Shown here piece by piece: positions 33,895 to 42,601 of a stretch of 60,513 nt of DNA. Position numbers and translations under genes: made by a program. Position 1 is the stretch's first letter, and each line of letters starts with the position of its first letter. Origin of the DNA: CAZOJJ01 sp964580105 (GTDB taxonomy: Bacteria > Bacteroidota > Rhodothermia > Rhodothermales > Rubricoccaceae); NCBI GenBank assembly GCA_964580105.1, contig CAZOJJ010000015.1, forward strand, positions 1 through 60,513, written 5' to 3'. The notes below the pieces were generated by a model. The model was not told the DNA's origin and made no database searches. It worked only from the letters and a program-made list of their open reading frames with translations.

Positions 33895-34989
33895 ATGCCG
33901 CCCCCCCCGCCCTGCCCCGAATGTGGCGCCGCGCAGGCTCCCGGCGCCACCCGCTGCGACCTCTGCGGGTCGGCCCTCACCCCTTCGGAGGAGGACGCGC
34001 CGATCCCCGAGGACGCGCCGATCCCCGAGGACGCGCCGATCCCCGAGGACGCGCCGATCCCCGAGGACGTGCCGTCGCCGCAGGCGGCTGACGTACCCGA
34101 GCCGCCCCCTGCGGGTATGGCGAAGGCAGCGCCGGTGTTCGGCCCGTCCTACTGCACCCAGTGCGGGCACCCGAATCCGCCCGACGCTCGCTTCTGCAAC
34201 CGCTGCGGCTCCGCGCTGCCCGTGACCGAGGCGGCCTCGGCGCCTCCCGCGGCCGCCCCGACCGTCCCGCCGGTGGCGGCGGCCCCGGTCGCGGCTACCC
34301 CGGTGGCGCCCGGCGCCGTGCCGCCCGCCGAGCGGACCGACGAGCGGCCGTCGTCGGAGCCGGGGATGCAGGCGCTCAAGCTGGTCGGCCTTGCGCTCGT
34401 GGCCGTCCTGGCGCTCTACGGCCTCACCCGGTGGAGCAAGTCGGACCCGGTCTCCGAGCGGGGGGCGACGGAAGCCGCCGCGCCGTCCCGGGCCGCGCCG
34501 GCCGCGCCGAGCGTCGTCCTCCCGGACTCGCTCCGGGACCGCCTCGCCGCCCTCGAAGACGAGGGCACGGCGGCGAGCTGGGCCGAGGCGGGCCGTCTCC
34601 TCTTTCAGGCCGCCCTCGCTGCTCCCGACGATGCCACGCGCGCGGGCTTCGCCCAGCGGGCCGTCGACGCCTTCGAGCAGAGCCTCGCCCGGCAGGACGA
34701 CCTCGACGTGCGGACGAACCTCGCGGCGGCGGCGCTCTACGACCCGCGCAATCCCATGCGCGCCGTCCAGGAGCTCCAGGCGGTGCTCAACGAGGACCCC
34801 GACCACGCCGAGGCCAACTTCAACATGGGGCTCCTGCGGATGCAGATCGGCCGCCTCGACGGGGCCGCCGAGGCGTTCCAGACCGTGATGGCACAGACCG
34901 ACCCCGCGACGCCGCTGCACCAGGAGGCCCGGCGGGCCCTGGAGGCGGTGGAGCGGCAGCGGGCCTCCGGCGACGCGGTGACCGGATGA
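33895..34989 (+). CDS. Zinc-ribbon membrane protein with C-terminal TPR domain
   Basis: A 364-residue protein. Two zinc ribbons lie in the N-terminal cytoplasmic part: CPECG with CDLCG (about 7-25), and CTQCG with CNRCG (about 87-105). An acidic PIPEDA repeat region (about 33-57) separates them. A Pro/Ala-rich linker leads to one membrane helix (LKLVGLALVAVLALYGL, about 161-177). The C-terminal part holds TPR-like units (AVQELQAVLNEDPDHAEANFN). The topology fits a cytoplasmic zinc sensor or scaffold tied to an extracytoplasmic TPR platform. The repeat array lies within the coding region. Confidence 0.82.
   Translation: MPPPPPCPECGAAQAPGATRCDLCGSALTPSEEDAPIPEDAPIPEDAPIPEDAPIPEDVPSPQAADVPEPPPAGMAKAAPVFGPSYCTQCGHPNPPDARFCNRCGSALPVTEAASAPPAAAPTVPPVAAAPVAATPVAPGAVPPAERTDERPSSEPGMQALKLVGLALVAVLALYGLTRWSKSDPVSERGATEAAAPSRAAPAAPSVVLPDSLRDRLAALEDEGTAASWAEAGRLLFQAALAAPDDATRAGFAQRAVDAFEQSLARQDDLDVRTNLAAAALYDPRNPMRAVQELQAVLNEDPDHAEANFNMGLLRMQIGRLDGAAEAFQTVMAQTDPATPLHQEARRALEAVERQRASGDAVTG
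33991..34062 (+). repeat. 18-bp in-frame tandem repeat (4 units plus partial)
   Basis: Four perfect units of GAGGACGCGCCGATCCCC encode repeated EDAPIP between the two zinc ribbons, with a decayed fifth unit (EDVPSP). Perfect identity at DNA level implies recent expansion. Confidence 0.9.
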
Positions 34990-35100
34990 GCAGCGCGTCG
35001 CCGCTGCTGGGGATGGAGCGGATCGGGGGGATCCGGCGCAGGAGAGGGGGCCATGACGCCCGGCTCCACCAGATCGGGGGTGAAGGGCGGCGCTGGGGCG

Positions 35101-35108
35101 TACTTTGC
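35101..35108 (+). promoter_or_regulatory. -7-like box of the M16-like gene
   Basis: TACTTTGC, 23 nt before the ATG at 35132. A weaker match to TAnnTTTG but at the standard distance. Confidence 0.35.
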
Positions 35109-35131
35109 CGTCCCTTCTCCTCGCCGTTCCC

Positions 35132-36433
35132 ATGCGTCCTCTCGTAGTTCTCGCCGTGCTGCTCGCCGCGGCCGGATGCCGCACGACGGCCCTGCCGCCT
35201 CCTCCGGAGCCCGTTACGGTGGAGGAAGAACCCGGTGCCGTGGAGGAGGAGACGCCGGTGGAACCGCCGATGCGCATCGCGGAGGAGGTACCGGCCGACA
35301 AGCCGCCGCCACCGGACGTGCCGCCGGGCGTCTACGAAAGCCGGTCGCACTACCCGCAGGCCGGCGTGACGGAGTGGCGGTTGACCAACGGCGTGCGCCT
35401 CGGCTTCAAGCCCTCGCCGGACGAGCCGCGTCGCGTCCGTTTCCTCGTCTCTGCCCCCGGGGGCCTTCGCGCCGTGCCCGACTCCCTGGCGGCCGGCGTG
35501 TTCGCCGAGGCCGACGCCTCCGCCCTCTTCTCGCTCCACATGACGGGCGAGGACACGGTGCTGGAAGGCGCTGCCGCCACTCGCGACCTCTCCGATGCTC
35601 TCCGGGCGATGGCGGAGATGCTCGGCGAACCGCCCCGCGCCCGAGGTCGGGTTTCGCTCACGGCCGAGCGTGCGCTGACGCTGCTGCTGGCGGGCACGCC
35701 CTTCGCCCTCACCGGTGCGCCCGGCGGCGATGGCCTCGGCTACGCCCGTCTCCTCAGCGACCCGCGTAACCTGCTCGTGGTGGTGGTAGGGGACGCCGCG
35801 CCGGCGGAGGTCGAGCGCGCGGCGGCGGCGTTCGTCCGGCTGCGGCCGTCGTTTCGGGACCTCGTGGCCGATTCAACCTCGGTGCCCCCGCCTCGGGTGC
35901 CGCGCCGGTCCACCGAACTGATCCTGCCGGCACACGCGGAGGGCGCCGGCGCTATCGGATTTCGAGGAACGGTGACGGCGGACTACGACGCGCGGGCCGG
36001 CCTGGAGGTGCTCGGCCACCGGCTCGCCGAGGAGGTGAGCGACCGGATCGGCGCGCCCGTCCGCCACGAGGTCGCGCTCGATTTTCCCTCGGGCGTCGCC
36101 GAGGTGCGGCTTCTCGTGGACGAGGCCGTAGACGGCGAGCGGTTTCGCGACGCCGTGCTGCGGGAGGCGAACGCGTTGCGCACCGGCACCGTCGGTGAGT
36201 CCGACCTCGCCCGGAGCCGGGCCGCCGCCCGCGCGGCGCACGAGGCACTGCTTGGCACGAACGAGGGGTGGGCCGCGTGGTTGACCCGGCTCCTCCGCTT
36301 CGACCACGACACGCGCGAGGCGCTCGCCTTCGGGCGGCGGCTGAGCGGCGTTCCGGCCGATCGGGTGCGCACCCTCGCCCTGGCCGTCCTCGACCCCGAT
36401 CGGTACGTTCTCGTGGTGCAGCCGGCCGAATAG
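35132..36433 (+). CDS. M16-like lipoprotein without the zinc motif (pseudoprotease)
   Basis: A 433-residue lipoprotein (lipobox AAGC, Cys16) with a Pro/Glu-rich linker. From WRLTNGVRLGFKPSPDEPRR it resembles the non-catalytic half of M16 (pitrilysin/PqqL) peptidases: strand, then VRFLVSAPGGL. The rest follows the M16 fold, ending RTLALAVLDPDRYVLVVQP, but the HxxEH zinc motif and the distal Glu are absent. In PqqL-type proteins this half forms the clamp of a dimeric protease, yet no active partner is adjacent. It therefore probably acts as a peptide-binding protein or partners an M16 peptidase encoded elsewhere. A run of short proline and glutamate residues follows the lipidated cysteine. Confidence 0.75.
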   Translation: MRPLVVLAVLLAAAGCRTTALPPPPEPVTVEEEPGAVEEETPVEPPMRIAEEVPADKPPPPDVPPGVYESRSHYPQAGVTEWRLTNGVRLGFKPSPDEPRRVRFLVSAPGGLRAVPDSLAAGVFAEADASALFSLHMTGEDTVLEGAAATRDLSDALRAMAEMLGEPPRARGRVSLTAERALTLLLAGTPFALTGAPGGDGLGYARLLSDPRNLLVVVVGDAAPAEVERAAAAFVRLRPSFRDLVADSTSVPPPRVPRRSTELILPAHAEGAGAIGFRGTVTADYDARAGLEVLGHRLAEEVSDRIGAPVRHEVALDFPSGVAEVRLLVDEAVDGERFRDAVLREANALRTGTVGESDLARSRAAARAAHEALLGTNEGWAAWLTRLLRFDHDTREALAFGRRLSGVPADRVRTLALAVLDPDRYVLVVQPAE

Positions 36434-36444
36434 CGGCGGCGCCG

Positions 36445-36452
36445 TACCTTCC
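36445..36452 (+). promoter_or_regulatory. -7-like box of the first TPM gene
   Basis: TACCTTCC, 23 nt before the ATG at 36476 and just after the stop of the M16-like gene. Confidence 0.4.
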
Positions 36453-36475
36453 CGCATCGCCCGCCGCACGCTGCC

Positions 36476-37138
36476 ATGGCCCGTCCGCTCTTCACCGACG
36501 CTGAACGCGAACGCCTCCGCGAGGCCGTAGGGGCGGCCGAGAAGCAGACGGCCGGGGAGATCGTGCCCTACGTCGTGAGCCGGAGCGGGCGCTACGAGGT
36601 GGCCGTCTGGCGCGGAGCCTCGCTCGGCGCCCTGATCGCCGCGGCCGCCGCCCTCGCCGTAGCGTGGGCCTACGACGGCTGGGGCATGGGCTGGCTCTAC
36701 TCGGCCTGGGCGATGGCGCTGGTGATGAGCCTCGGCGGCGTGCTCGGCGCCGTCACCGTATGGCTCGTGCCCGCGCTCCGGCGGCTCCTCGCCGGCCCCG
36801 CACGGCTCGACGAGCGGACGCAGCGCCGCGCCGAGGCGGCCTTCCTCGAAGAGGCCGTCTTCGACACGCGCGACCGCACCGGCATCCTCCTCTTCGTCTC
36901 GCTCTTCGAGCACCGCATCGTCGTCCTCGGCGACGCCGGGATCAACAAAGCGGTGCGGCCGGAGGAGTGGGAGGAGGTGGTGGACCGCATCCGGCGCGGC
37001 ATTCGCCACGGCCACCTCGCCGACGGCCTCGTGGACGCCATCGGCATGTGCGGTGACCTGCTCCACCGGCGCGGCGTCGGCCTCCGCGACGACGACACCG
37101 ACGAACTCTCCGACCACGTGCGCGTCCGGGACGAATGA
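36476..37138 (+). CDS. TPM-domain membrane protein 1
   Basis: A 220-residue protein. It opens with a helix (LFTDAERERLREAVGAAEKQTAGEIVPYVV), has two membrane segments (about 43-62 and 68-90), and ends in a TPM-type alpha/beta domain from EEAVFDTRDRTGILLFVSLFEHRIVVLGD. This domain (TLP18.3/Psb32/MOLO-1) occurs in protein-repair and phosphatase-like proteins. The membrane segments lie inside the domain, as is common for the short form. The stop TGA overlaps the ATG of the next gene (ATGA at 37135), so translational coupling with TPM protein 2 is clear. Confidence 0.8.
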   Translation: MARPLFTDAERERLREAVGAAEKQTAGEIVPYVVSRSGRYEVAVWRGASLGALIAAAAALAVAWAYDGWGMGWLYSAWAMALVMSLGGVLGAVTVWLVPALRRLLAGPARLDERTQRRAEAAFLEEAVFDTRDRTGILLFVSLFEHRIVVLGDAGINKAVRPEEWEEVVDRIRRGIRHGHLADGLVDAIGMCGDLLHRRGVGLRDDDTDELSDHVRVRDE

Positions 37139-38235
37139 GCCGCGTGCGGACATGGGCCGCCGTGCTGGCCGCCGTCTGCACGGCCGGGTGGTGTGCGGCC
37201 CAGCCGATCCCGGCGCTGACGGGCCGCGTGGTGGATCAGGCGGATCTGCTCTCCGTGGGGATGGAGGCCCAACTCGCGGACCTCCTCGCCGCGTACGAGT
37301 CCACGACGACGCACCAGGTCGTCGTGCTGACGATTCCCTCGCTGGACGGCGAGGCCATCGAGACCTACGCCACGCGGGTCTTCCGGGCGTGGGCGCTCGG
37401 CCGCGAGGACGCCGACAACGGCGTGCTCCTCCTCGTTGCCCGCGACGACCGCGAGCTTCGCATCGAGGTGGGCTACGGGCTCGAACCGTCGCTCAGCGAC
37501 GCCGAGGCCGGGCGGATCATCCGCAACGTGATCGTCCCCCTCTTCCGTGAGGGCGACTTCGAGGGCGGCATCTACAGCGGCGTGACGGCGATCATGTCCG
37601 CAGCGGACGCGCGGTTCGCGCCGCCGGCCCCGGCCGTTGCGCCCGGCCGGAGGTTCGGCGGGGGCGAGGCGTTCGCCTCGGTCGTCCTGCTGCTCGGGTT
37701 GCTGGCCGCCCTCGGCCTGGCGCGGGGCTGGGTCGTCAAGACCGGCGGGAAGGGGCGCGGCGCGCGCGGCTTCAGCTTCGCCGCGCGCTGGCTCGTCGGC
37801 GGCGGTGGCCTCGGGCTGGCGCTCTTCCTCGGAGCGCCGCTGCTCCACACGCTGACCGGGCTGGGGCGGGTGGAGTGGTGGCCGGGGTTGGGGTTCGGGT
37901 TCCTGCTGTGGCCGGTGTTGACGCTGCTCGTGGAGGCGGGCGTCCGGCGGTCGCCACGCTGGCGGCGGTACCGGAAGGCGCAGGCCTACGTCGAACGCCG
38001 GAAAGCCGACGCCCGGCGACGCGGCAAGGAGGTCACGATCCACACCTGGGGGCGCGTGATCCGGTACGACGGCCGGCCCCCCACGACCTCGTCGTCGGGC
38101 TCGTCCTGGAGCGGCTCGTCGGGGTCGTCCTACAGCTCGTCCTCATCGTTCCGTTCGAGTTCGTCGTTCAGCTCGTCCAGCTTCTCCGGCGGCGGCGGGT
38201 CGTCGGGCGGCGGCGGGGCTTCGGGAAGCTGGTAG
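37135..38235 (+). CDS. TPM-domain protein 2 (YgcG family) with Ser/Gly-rich tail
   Basis: A 366-residue exported protein: signal peptide (VLAAVCTAGWCAAQP), TPM domain (about 25-160) with HQVVVLTIPSLDGEAIETYA, then DNGVLLLVARDDRELRIEVGYGLE, and RNVIVPLF. The next 100 residues hold membrane segments, and the last 45 are a Ser-rich, Gly-ended tail (GGGGSSGGGGASGSW). This is the YgcG architecture. The start overlaps TPM protein 1 by four bases. It shares the first 150 residues closely with TPM protein 3, so the pair arose by tandem duplication. Confidence 0.85.
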   Translation: MSRVRTWAAVLAAVCTAGWCAAQPIPALTGRVVDQADLLSVGMEAQLADLLAAYESTTTHQVVVLTIPSLDGEAIETYATRVFRAWALGREDADNGVLLLVARDDRELRIEVGYGLEPSLSDAEAGRIIRNVIVPLFREGDFEGGIYSGVTAIMSAADARFAPPAPAVAPGRRFGGGEAFASVVLLLGLLAALGLARGWVVKTGGKGRGARGFSFAARWLVGGGGLGLALFLGAPLLHTLTGLGRVEWWPGLGFGFLLWPVLTLLVEAGVRRSPRWRRYRKAQAYVERRKADARRRGKEVTIHTWGRVIRYDGRPPTTSSSGSSWSGSSGSSYSSSSSFRSSSSFSSSSFSGGGGSSGGGGASGSW

Positions 38236-38237
38236 CC

Positions 38238-39191
38238 ATGCGCGTATTCGCCCTCCTCGTGCTTCTGACCTCGGCAGCCTCGGCGCAGTCGGTCTTCGAC
38301 CTTCCGCTGACGGGGCGGGTGATGGACCGGGCCGAGCTGCTCTCGCCGGACCTCGAAGCCTCGCTCGCGGAGCAACTCCGCCGGCACGAGGAGGCGACGT
38401 CGAACCAGGTCGTCGTCCTCACGATCCCGTCGCTGGAAGGACGGAGCGTCGAGGAGGTGGCGAACCGGCTGTTCAACCGCTGGGGCCTCGGGGAGGAAGA
38501 CCGCGACAACGGGGTGCTTCTGCTCATCGCCCGCGACGACCGAGAGCTTCGCATCGAGGTCGGCCTTGGCCTCGAAGGCGACCTCACCGACGCCGAGGCG
38601 GGCCGGATCATCCGCAACGTGATCGTTCCTCGCTTCCGCCAGGACGACTACGAGGGCGGCACCGCGCAGGGCGTCGCGGCCATCGTGGGCACCATCGAGG
38701 GCACCTACACGCCGCCTGACGACGGCGCCGGGGAGGAGGTAGACTGGTGGTTCGGGCTGATCTTCCTGTGTACGCACGTCCTGCTCCCGGTCGGCCTCGG
38801 GATGCGCGCGCTGGTCGAGCCGCCGGGCTCCCGCTACGTGACACTCCTCTTCACGCTCGTCTTCATCGTTCCGATGGCCGTCTTCTTCTCCGGTGTCGTG
38901 TTCGGAGCGCTGCCCTTCGTGGGGGACAACGGCCTGAGCGTCGGCCTGACGATGCTGGCGCTCTACCTGATCGCGTGGTTCGGCCTCGACGTGTACCTGA
39001 GCCGCTCGCCCAAGTGGCAGGAGATCCGGCGGCAGGTGCGCAACGCTCGGAAGAAGGGCAGGAAGACGAAGATCGACGCGGGCTGGATCTCGTTCTCGGC
39101 CGGCGGCTCGTCGGGCGGCGGATTCGGGGGGGGCGGGTTCAGCGGCGGCGGGGGCTCGTCGGGCGGTGGCGGTGCGTCCGGGAGCTGGTGA
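38238..39191 (+). CDS. TPM-domain protein 3 (YgcG family)
   Basis: A 317-residue paralogue of TPM protein 2, starting two bases after its stop. It has a signal peptide (MRVFALLVLLTSAASAQS), the TPM domain with NQVVVLTIPSLEGRSVEEVA and the same DNGVLLLIARDDRELRIEVG core, membrane segments at about 173-195 and 200-260, and a Gly/Ser tail ending GGGGSSGGGGASGSW, identical to the tail end of protein 2. The shared tail may be kept by gene conversion or function. The three TPM genes form an operon whose products probably act together at the envelope. Confidence 0.85.
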   Translation: MRVFALLVLLTSAASAQSVFDLPLTGRVMDRAELLSPDLEASLAEQLRRHEEATSNQVVVLTIPSLEGRSVEEVANRLFNRWGLGEEDRDNGVLLLIARDDRELRIEVGLGLEGDLTDAEAGRIIRNVIVPRFRQDDYEGGTAQGVAAIVGTIEGTYTPPDDGAGEEVDWWFGLIFLCTHVLLPVGLGMRALVEPPGSRYVTLLFTLVFIVPMAVFFSGVVFGALPFVGDNGLSVGLTMLALYLIAWFGLDVYLSRSPKWQEIRRQVRNARKKGRKTKIDAGWISFSAGGSSGGGFGGGGFSGGGGSSGGGGASGSW

Positions 39192-39244
39192 GGGCGGTTG
39201 CGCAGGGCGTCGCGCATCGGGCGCGTGAAGCCCGCGCCCGGTGC

Positions 39245-41827
39245 CTACCGCATCAGCAGGTAGCTCAGCTTGACGAGGAACACGTTCTCGGGGTAGATCC
39301 GGAACACGTCGCGGAGCTGGGTGCCGGTGCCGACGTCGAAGGGCGAGGGGGGGATGTCGTCGTCGAGGAGGAGGGCTTCTTCGACGCCGTCGTTGCGGGC
39401 CTGCGTCCAGACGACGAAGAGCGTCGAGCCGGGGCGGTACTCCCAGCGCAGGACGGCGTTGGCGTGGAACGACTCGAAGGCGAAGTCGCGGCGGCGGGGG
39501 TAGGCGAAGTCGCGGAGCTCGTCCGGCGCGGCGAGGAGTTGGAAGCGGTCGTAGTGGCCCCGCGCGGCGAAGAGCTGGCCGTAGAACTGGAGCGAGAGGT
39601 TGGGCCGGACGATCACGGTGGCGCGCGTGGCGAGGGACGCTTCGCGGACGTCGCGGCGGCCGAAGACGGGGAGGTGGTAGCCGGTGGCGTCCGGGACGAG
39701 GAGCGCGCCGTCGAACGGCGTGACGCCCGCCAGGAGCGCGTCAATGGCGGGGCCGTCGAGGCCGAGGTCGAACAGGTCGTCCTCGCGGATGTCCCCGGGT
39801 GCGGCGGCCTCGCGGCCGAGGAAGAGGCCGCCCGGCGTACGGACGAACCCCTCGTTGGCGGCCCACGCACGCCAGTGGTCGCTCGTGCCGAAGTCGGCCT
39901 CGAAGGCGAGCGTGACGCGGTCGCTCGCCGTCCAGTCCACCTCGGCGCCGAACTCGGCCGACCGGCCGCCGCGCTCCTGCGCGCCGAGCCCGCCGTAGAC
40001 CTCGACGACGTAGGGCTTGCGCTGGTCGGTCTCGAAGCTCAGGCTCGCGCTCACCTCGGCTACGTTCTCGACGATCCCGAGGCCGCGCGTCTCGCGGACG
40101 TCGTAGCCGCCGAGGCCGGACCCCTCCACGTCGAGCTGGAGGTGCTGGAACCCCATGAGCTGGCCGCCCGTGCCGCCGAAAAAGTTGAGGCCGCGGTTGG
40201 TGCCGTCGGTGTAGCGCCAGACCTGCGTGCCGCCGCCGAACGTGCTAAAGCGGCGGAACGGGCCCACCGGATTGCCCCGGTTCCAGAGCTGGTTCCCGCC
40301 GAGGCGGGCGCTGATGAGGTCGTTCTGCTGGAAGCGGCCGACGTCGTTGATCTGGAAGCGGTCGGAGTAGATGCGGAGGCCGCTGCCGGGCGTGAAGAAC
40401 CCCTTCACCTTGTCGAAGCCGACGTAGAGGGCGTAGCCGCGTGCGGTCGGGTCCGGCGAAGCCGGGTCGAGGGTTTCGAGGAGCGAGCCGGCGAGGGAGC
40501 CCTCCAGCAGCCACGCGTCGTTGGCCCCGACGCGCACGTTCCAGTCGGCTCCGGCCGCGACGGCGCGGCGGCCGATGCCGCCGGAGGCTCCGTCCTCGCC
40601 GAAGGGGTCGAACGGTGAGGTGAACGCGGTGACGGCGGCGCCGACGTAGTTCTGGCTCCCGAACTCCTGCTTGAGGCGGGCCGCGCCGTACCAGCGGTCC
40701 GGGTCGAAGTGGCTGCCGGTGGCGGCGCCGAGGACGCCGAAGGAGAGCCCGCTCGGGAGCCGCCCGGTGAGCTTCGTTGCGCCGACGATGGGGGCGGCCG
40801 CGCCGACGCGGCGGGTGTAGAGCAGGCTGCCGTCGCCGGCGCCGATGGTGTAGTCGAAGATCTGCGTGCCTTCGAGGAAGAACGGGCGACGCTCGTCGAA
40901 GAACGTCTCGAAGGTGGTGAGGTTGAGCTGGGCCGGGTCGGCCTCGACCTGCCCGAAGTCCGGGTTGATCGTGGCGTCGAGCGTGACGTTGGAGGCGAGG
41001 CCGACCTTGAGGTCGGCGCCGACGTCCGCGCCGTAGTCGGTGTCCGCCATGCCCGGGGCGGTGTGGTGCTCGAACGTGTTGGCGCGAGCGAGGGAGTAGG
41101 GGGCGAACTGGAGCGCGCGGCGCGGCCGGATGCCGTGGAGCCCTTCGAGGCGGCCGAAGAACTGGACGAACCCGCTGTTGGCCTCGGCGCGCGTGACGGG
41201 CGCCCAGAACACCTTCTCGCCGTTGCGCTGGATCTGGCGGACGAAGTTGATGCCCCAGGAGGTGTCGCCTCCGGCGAAGCGGAGCTGCGAGTAGGGGATG
41301 GCGATCTCGACCGTCCAGCCCTCCGGCGTGATCCGCACGTCCGACTCCCACACGGCATCCCACGAATCGTCCTCGTTGCCGCCGTCCATGAACGCGTCGA
41401 ACTGCGAGCCCGCCGCCGTGACGGCGAACTCGTAGGCCGTCTTCCGGTCGTTGTAGGAGTCGATGGCGACGAGGAAGAAGTCGGCCCCGCCGATGGCGTC
41501 GCGGCGGGCGAGGTAGTCGCGGATGAGCGACGGGTCCGTCTCGCGCATCACGGCGCCGACGTAGAGCGCGTCGCCGCCGTAGAGGACGCGCACCTCGGTG
41601 CGCTGCGAGGCGGGTGCGCCCTCGGTCGGCTCGAACTGGACGAAGTCGGTCGCCACGTCCGCCGCCTGCCAGGCGTCCTCGCCGAGCACGCCGTCCACGC
41701 GGATGCCGGTGGCCGGCGCGGCGAGGAGGACGCGCGCCTCGGGCGGGTCGTCGGCCTGGCCGGTCGAGGCGGACGCAGCCGGAGGGAGGGCGAGGGCGAG
41801 GGCGGCGAGGAGGTAGCGACCGGCCAT
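39245..41827 (-). CDS. DUF5916 outer-membrane protein with CBM9-like N-terminal domain
   Basis: An 860-residue outer-membrane protein. The signal peptide (LLAALALALPPAASA) is followed by a carbohydrate-binding family 9-like domain (about 30-240) with IRVDGVLGEDAWQAADVATDF, EVRVLYGGDALYVGAVMRE and GWTVEIAIPYSQLRF. The remaining 600 residues are the DUF5916 barrel, with many amphipathic strands, ending in LLMR. Such proteins are frequent in Bacteroidota and Gemmatimonadota and are guessed to bind or move carbohydrate or peptide substrates. It is divergent from the IMPACT gene and has no SusC/SusD or hydrolase neighbour, so its ligand is not indicated. Confidence 0.87.
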   Translation of the reverse strand: MAGRYLLAALALALPPAASASTGQADDPPEARVLLAAPATGIRVDGVLGEDAWQAADVATDFVQFEPTEGAPASQRTEVRVLYGGDALYVGAVMRETDPSLIRDYLARRDAIGGADFFLVAIDSYNDRKTAYEFAVTAAGSQFDAFMDGGNEDDSWDAVWESDVRITPEGWTVEIAIPYSQLRFAGGDTSWGINFVRQIQRNGEKVFWAPVTRAEANSGFVQFFGRLEGLHGIRPRRALQFAPYSLARANTFEHHTAPGMADTDYGADVGADLKVGLASNVTLDATINPDFGQVEADPAQLNLTTFETFFDERRPFFLEGTQIFDYTIGAGDGSLLYTRRVGAAAPIVGATKLTGRLPSGLSFGVLGAATGSHFDPDRWYGAARLKQEFGSQNYVGAAVTAFTSPFDPFGEDGASGGIGRRAVAAGADWNVRVGANDAWLLEGSLAGSLLETLDPASPDPTARGYALYVGFDKVKGFFTPGSGLRIYSDRFQINDVGRFQQNDLISARLGGNQLWNRGNPVGPFRRFSTFGGGTQVWRYTDGTNRGLNFFGGTGGQLMGFQHLQLDVEGSGLGGYDVRETRGLGIVENVAEVSASLSFETDQRKPYVVEVYGGLGAQERGGRSAEFGAEVDWTASDRVTLAFEADFGTSDHWRAWAANEGFVRTPGGLFLGREAAAPGDIREDDLFDLGLDGPAIDALLAGVTPFDGALLVPDATGYHLPVFGRRDVREASLATRATVIVRPNLSLQFYGQLFAARGHYDRFQLLAAPDELRDFAYPRRRDFAFESFHANAVLRWEYRPGSTLFVVWTQARNDGVEEALLLDDDIPPSPFDVGTGTQLRDVFRIYPENVFLVKLSYLLMR

Positions 41828-41898
41828 AGTTTGTGCGGAGTGAGGACGCAGGGCGCCTCGCGGACGGAGGGCGCGCCCGTAATGTTACGTGAGGATGC

Positions 41899-41906
41899 TA
41901 AGTTTT
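41899..41906 (+). promoter_or_regulatory. -7-like box of the IMPACT-family gene
   Basis: TAAGTTTT, seven of eight to TAnnTTTG, 22 nt before the ATG at 41929 in an AT-rich tract. Confidence 0.5.
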
Positions 41907-41928
41907 TAACAAGCGAAGCGCTGCCGCG

Positions 41929-42555
41929 ATGCAAAACGAAGAACCCGACCGCTACGTCACACTCCGGCAGACGGCGCGGGCCGAGCCGCCCAAGACGAAG
42001 GGCTCCCGGTTCATCGGCGAGGCCTTCCCGGTGGCCGACGAGGCGGCGGCGATGGGGCACCTCGACGCCGTCCGCCGCCGCGAGCACGCCGCCACCCACC
42101 ACGTCTGGGCCTACCGCCTCGCCCCGGACGGCTCCGCCGTCCGCTACAGTGACGACGGCGAGCCGAGTGGGACGGGCGGCCTTCCGGTCCTCAAGGAGAT
42201 CGAGAGCCGCGGGCTCGCCCACGTGCTCGTGGTCGTGACGCGGTACTACGGGGGGACGAAGCTGGGGACGGGCGGGCTCGCCCGAGCCTACGCCGCGGCC
42301 GCCGCCCTCGTCCTGGAAGAAGCACCCAAGACGGAAGTCGTCGTGCGCGTCCCGCTCCGCCTCCGCTTCGCCTTCGACGACACCTCGCCCGCCATGCACG
42401 TGGTCGGCCGCTTCGACGCCGAGATTGCGGACACCGCGTACACCGCCGAGGGGACGGAGCTGCTCGTGCGGGTGCGCCGGTCGGAGGCGGCGGCGCTGGA
42501 GGCGGCCTTCGTCGAGGCGCTCGCCGGGCGGGGGGCGGTGGAGACTTCGGACTGA
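41929..42555 (+). CDS. IMPACT/YigZ-family protein
   Basis: A 208-residue cytosolic protein. The UPF0029 N-terminal domain begins KTKGSRFIGEAFPV and has the hallmark DDGEPSGTGGLPVL and VVTRYYGGTKLGTGGLARAY. The C-terminal ferredoxin-like domain (about 140-200) follows. E. coli YigZ has this same domain order. Eukaryotic IMPACT inhibits Gcn2, but the bacterial function is unsettled and may involve stalled ribosomes. It diverges from the DUF5916 gene, and the next gene follows after 46 bases. Confidence 0.92.
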   Translation: MQNEEPDRYVTLRQTARAEPPKTKGSRFIGEAFPVADEAAAMGHLDAVRRREHAATHHVWAYRLAPDGSAVRYSDDGEPSGTGGLPVLKEIESRGLAHVLVVVTRYYGGTKLGTGGLARAYAAAAALVLEEAPKTEVVVRVPLRLRFAFDDTSPAMHVVGRFDAEIADTAYTAEGTELLVRVRRSEAAALEAAFVEALAGRGAVETSD

Positions 42556-42566
42556 GCCGCGCGTTC

Positions 42567-42574
42567 TATCTTGC
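42567..42574 (+). promoter_or_regulatory. -7-like box of the gene at 42602
   Basis: TATCTTGC, 27 nt before the ATG at 42602. Confidence 0.4.
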
Positions 42575-42601
42575 TCTCCCTTCCACGCGCCTACCCGTCT
42601 C

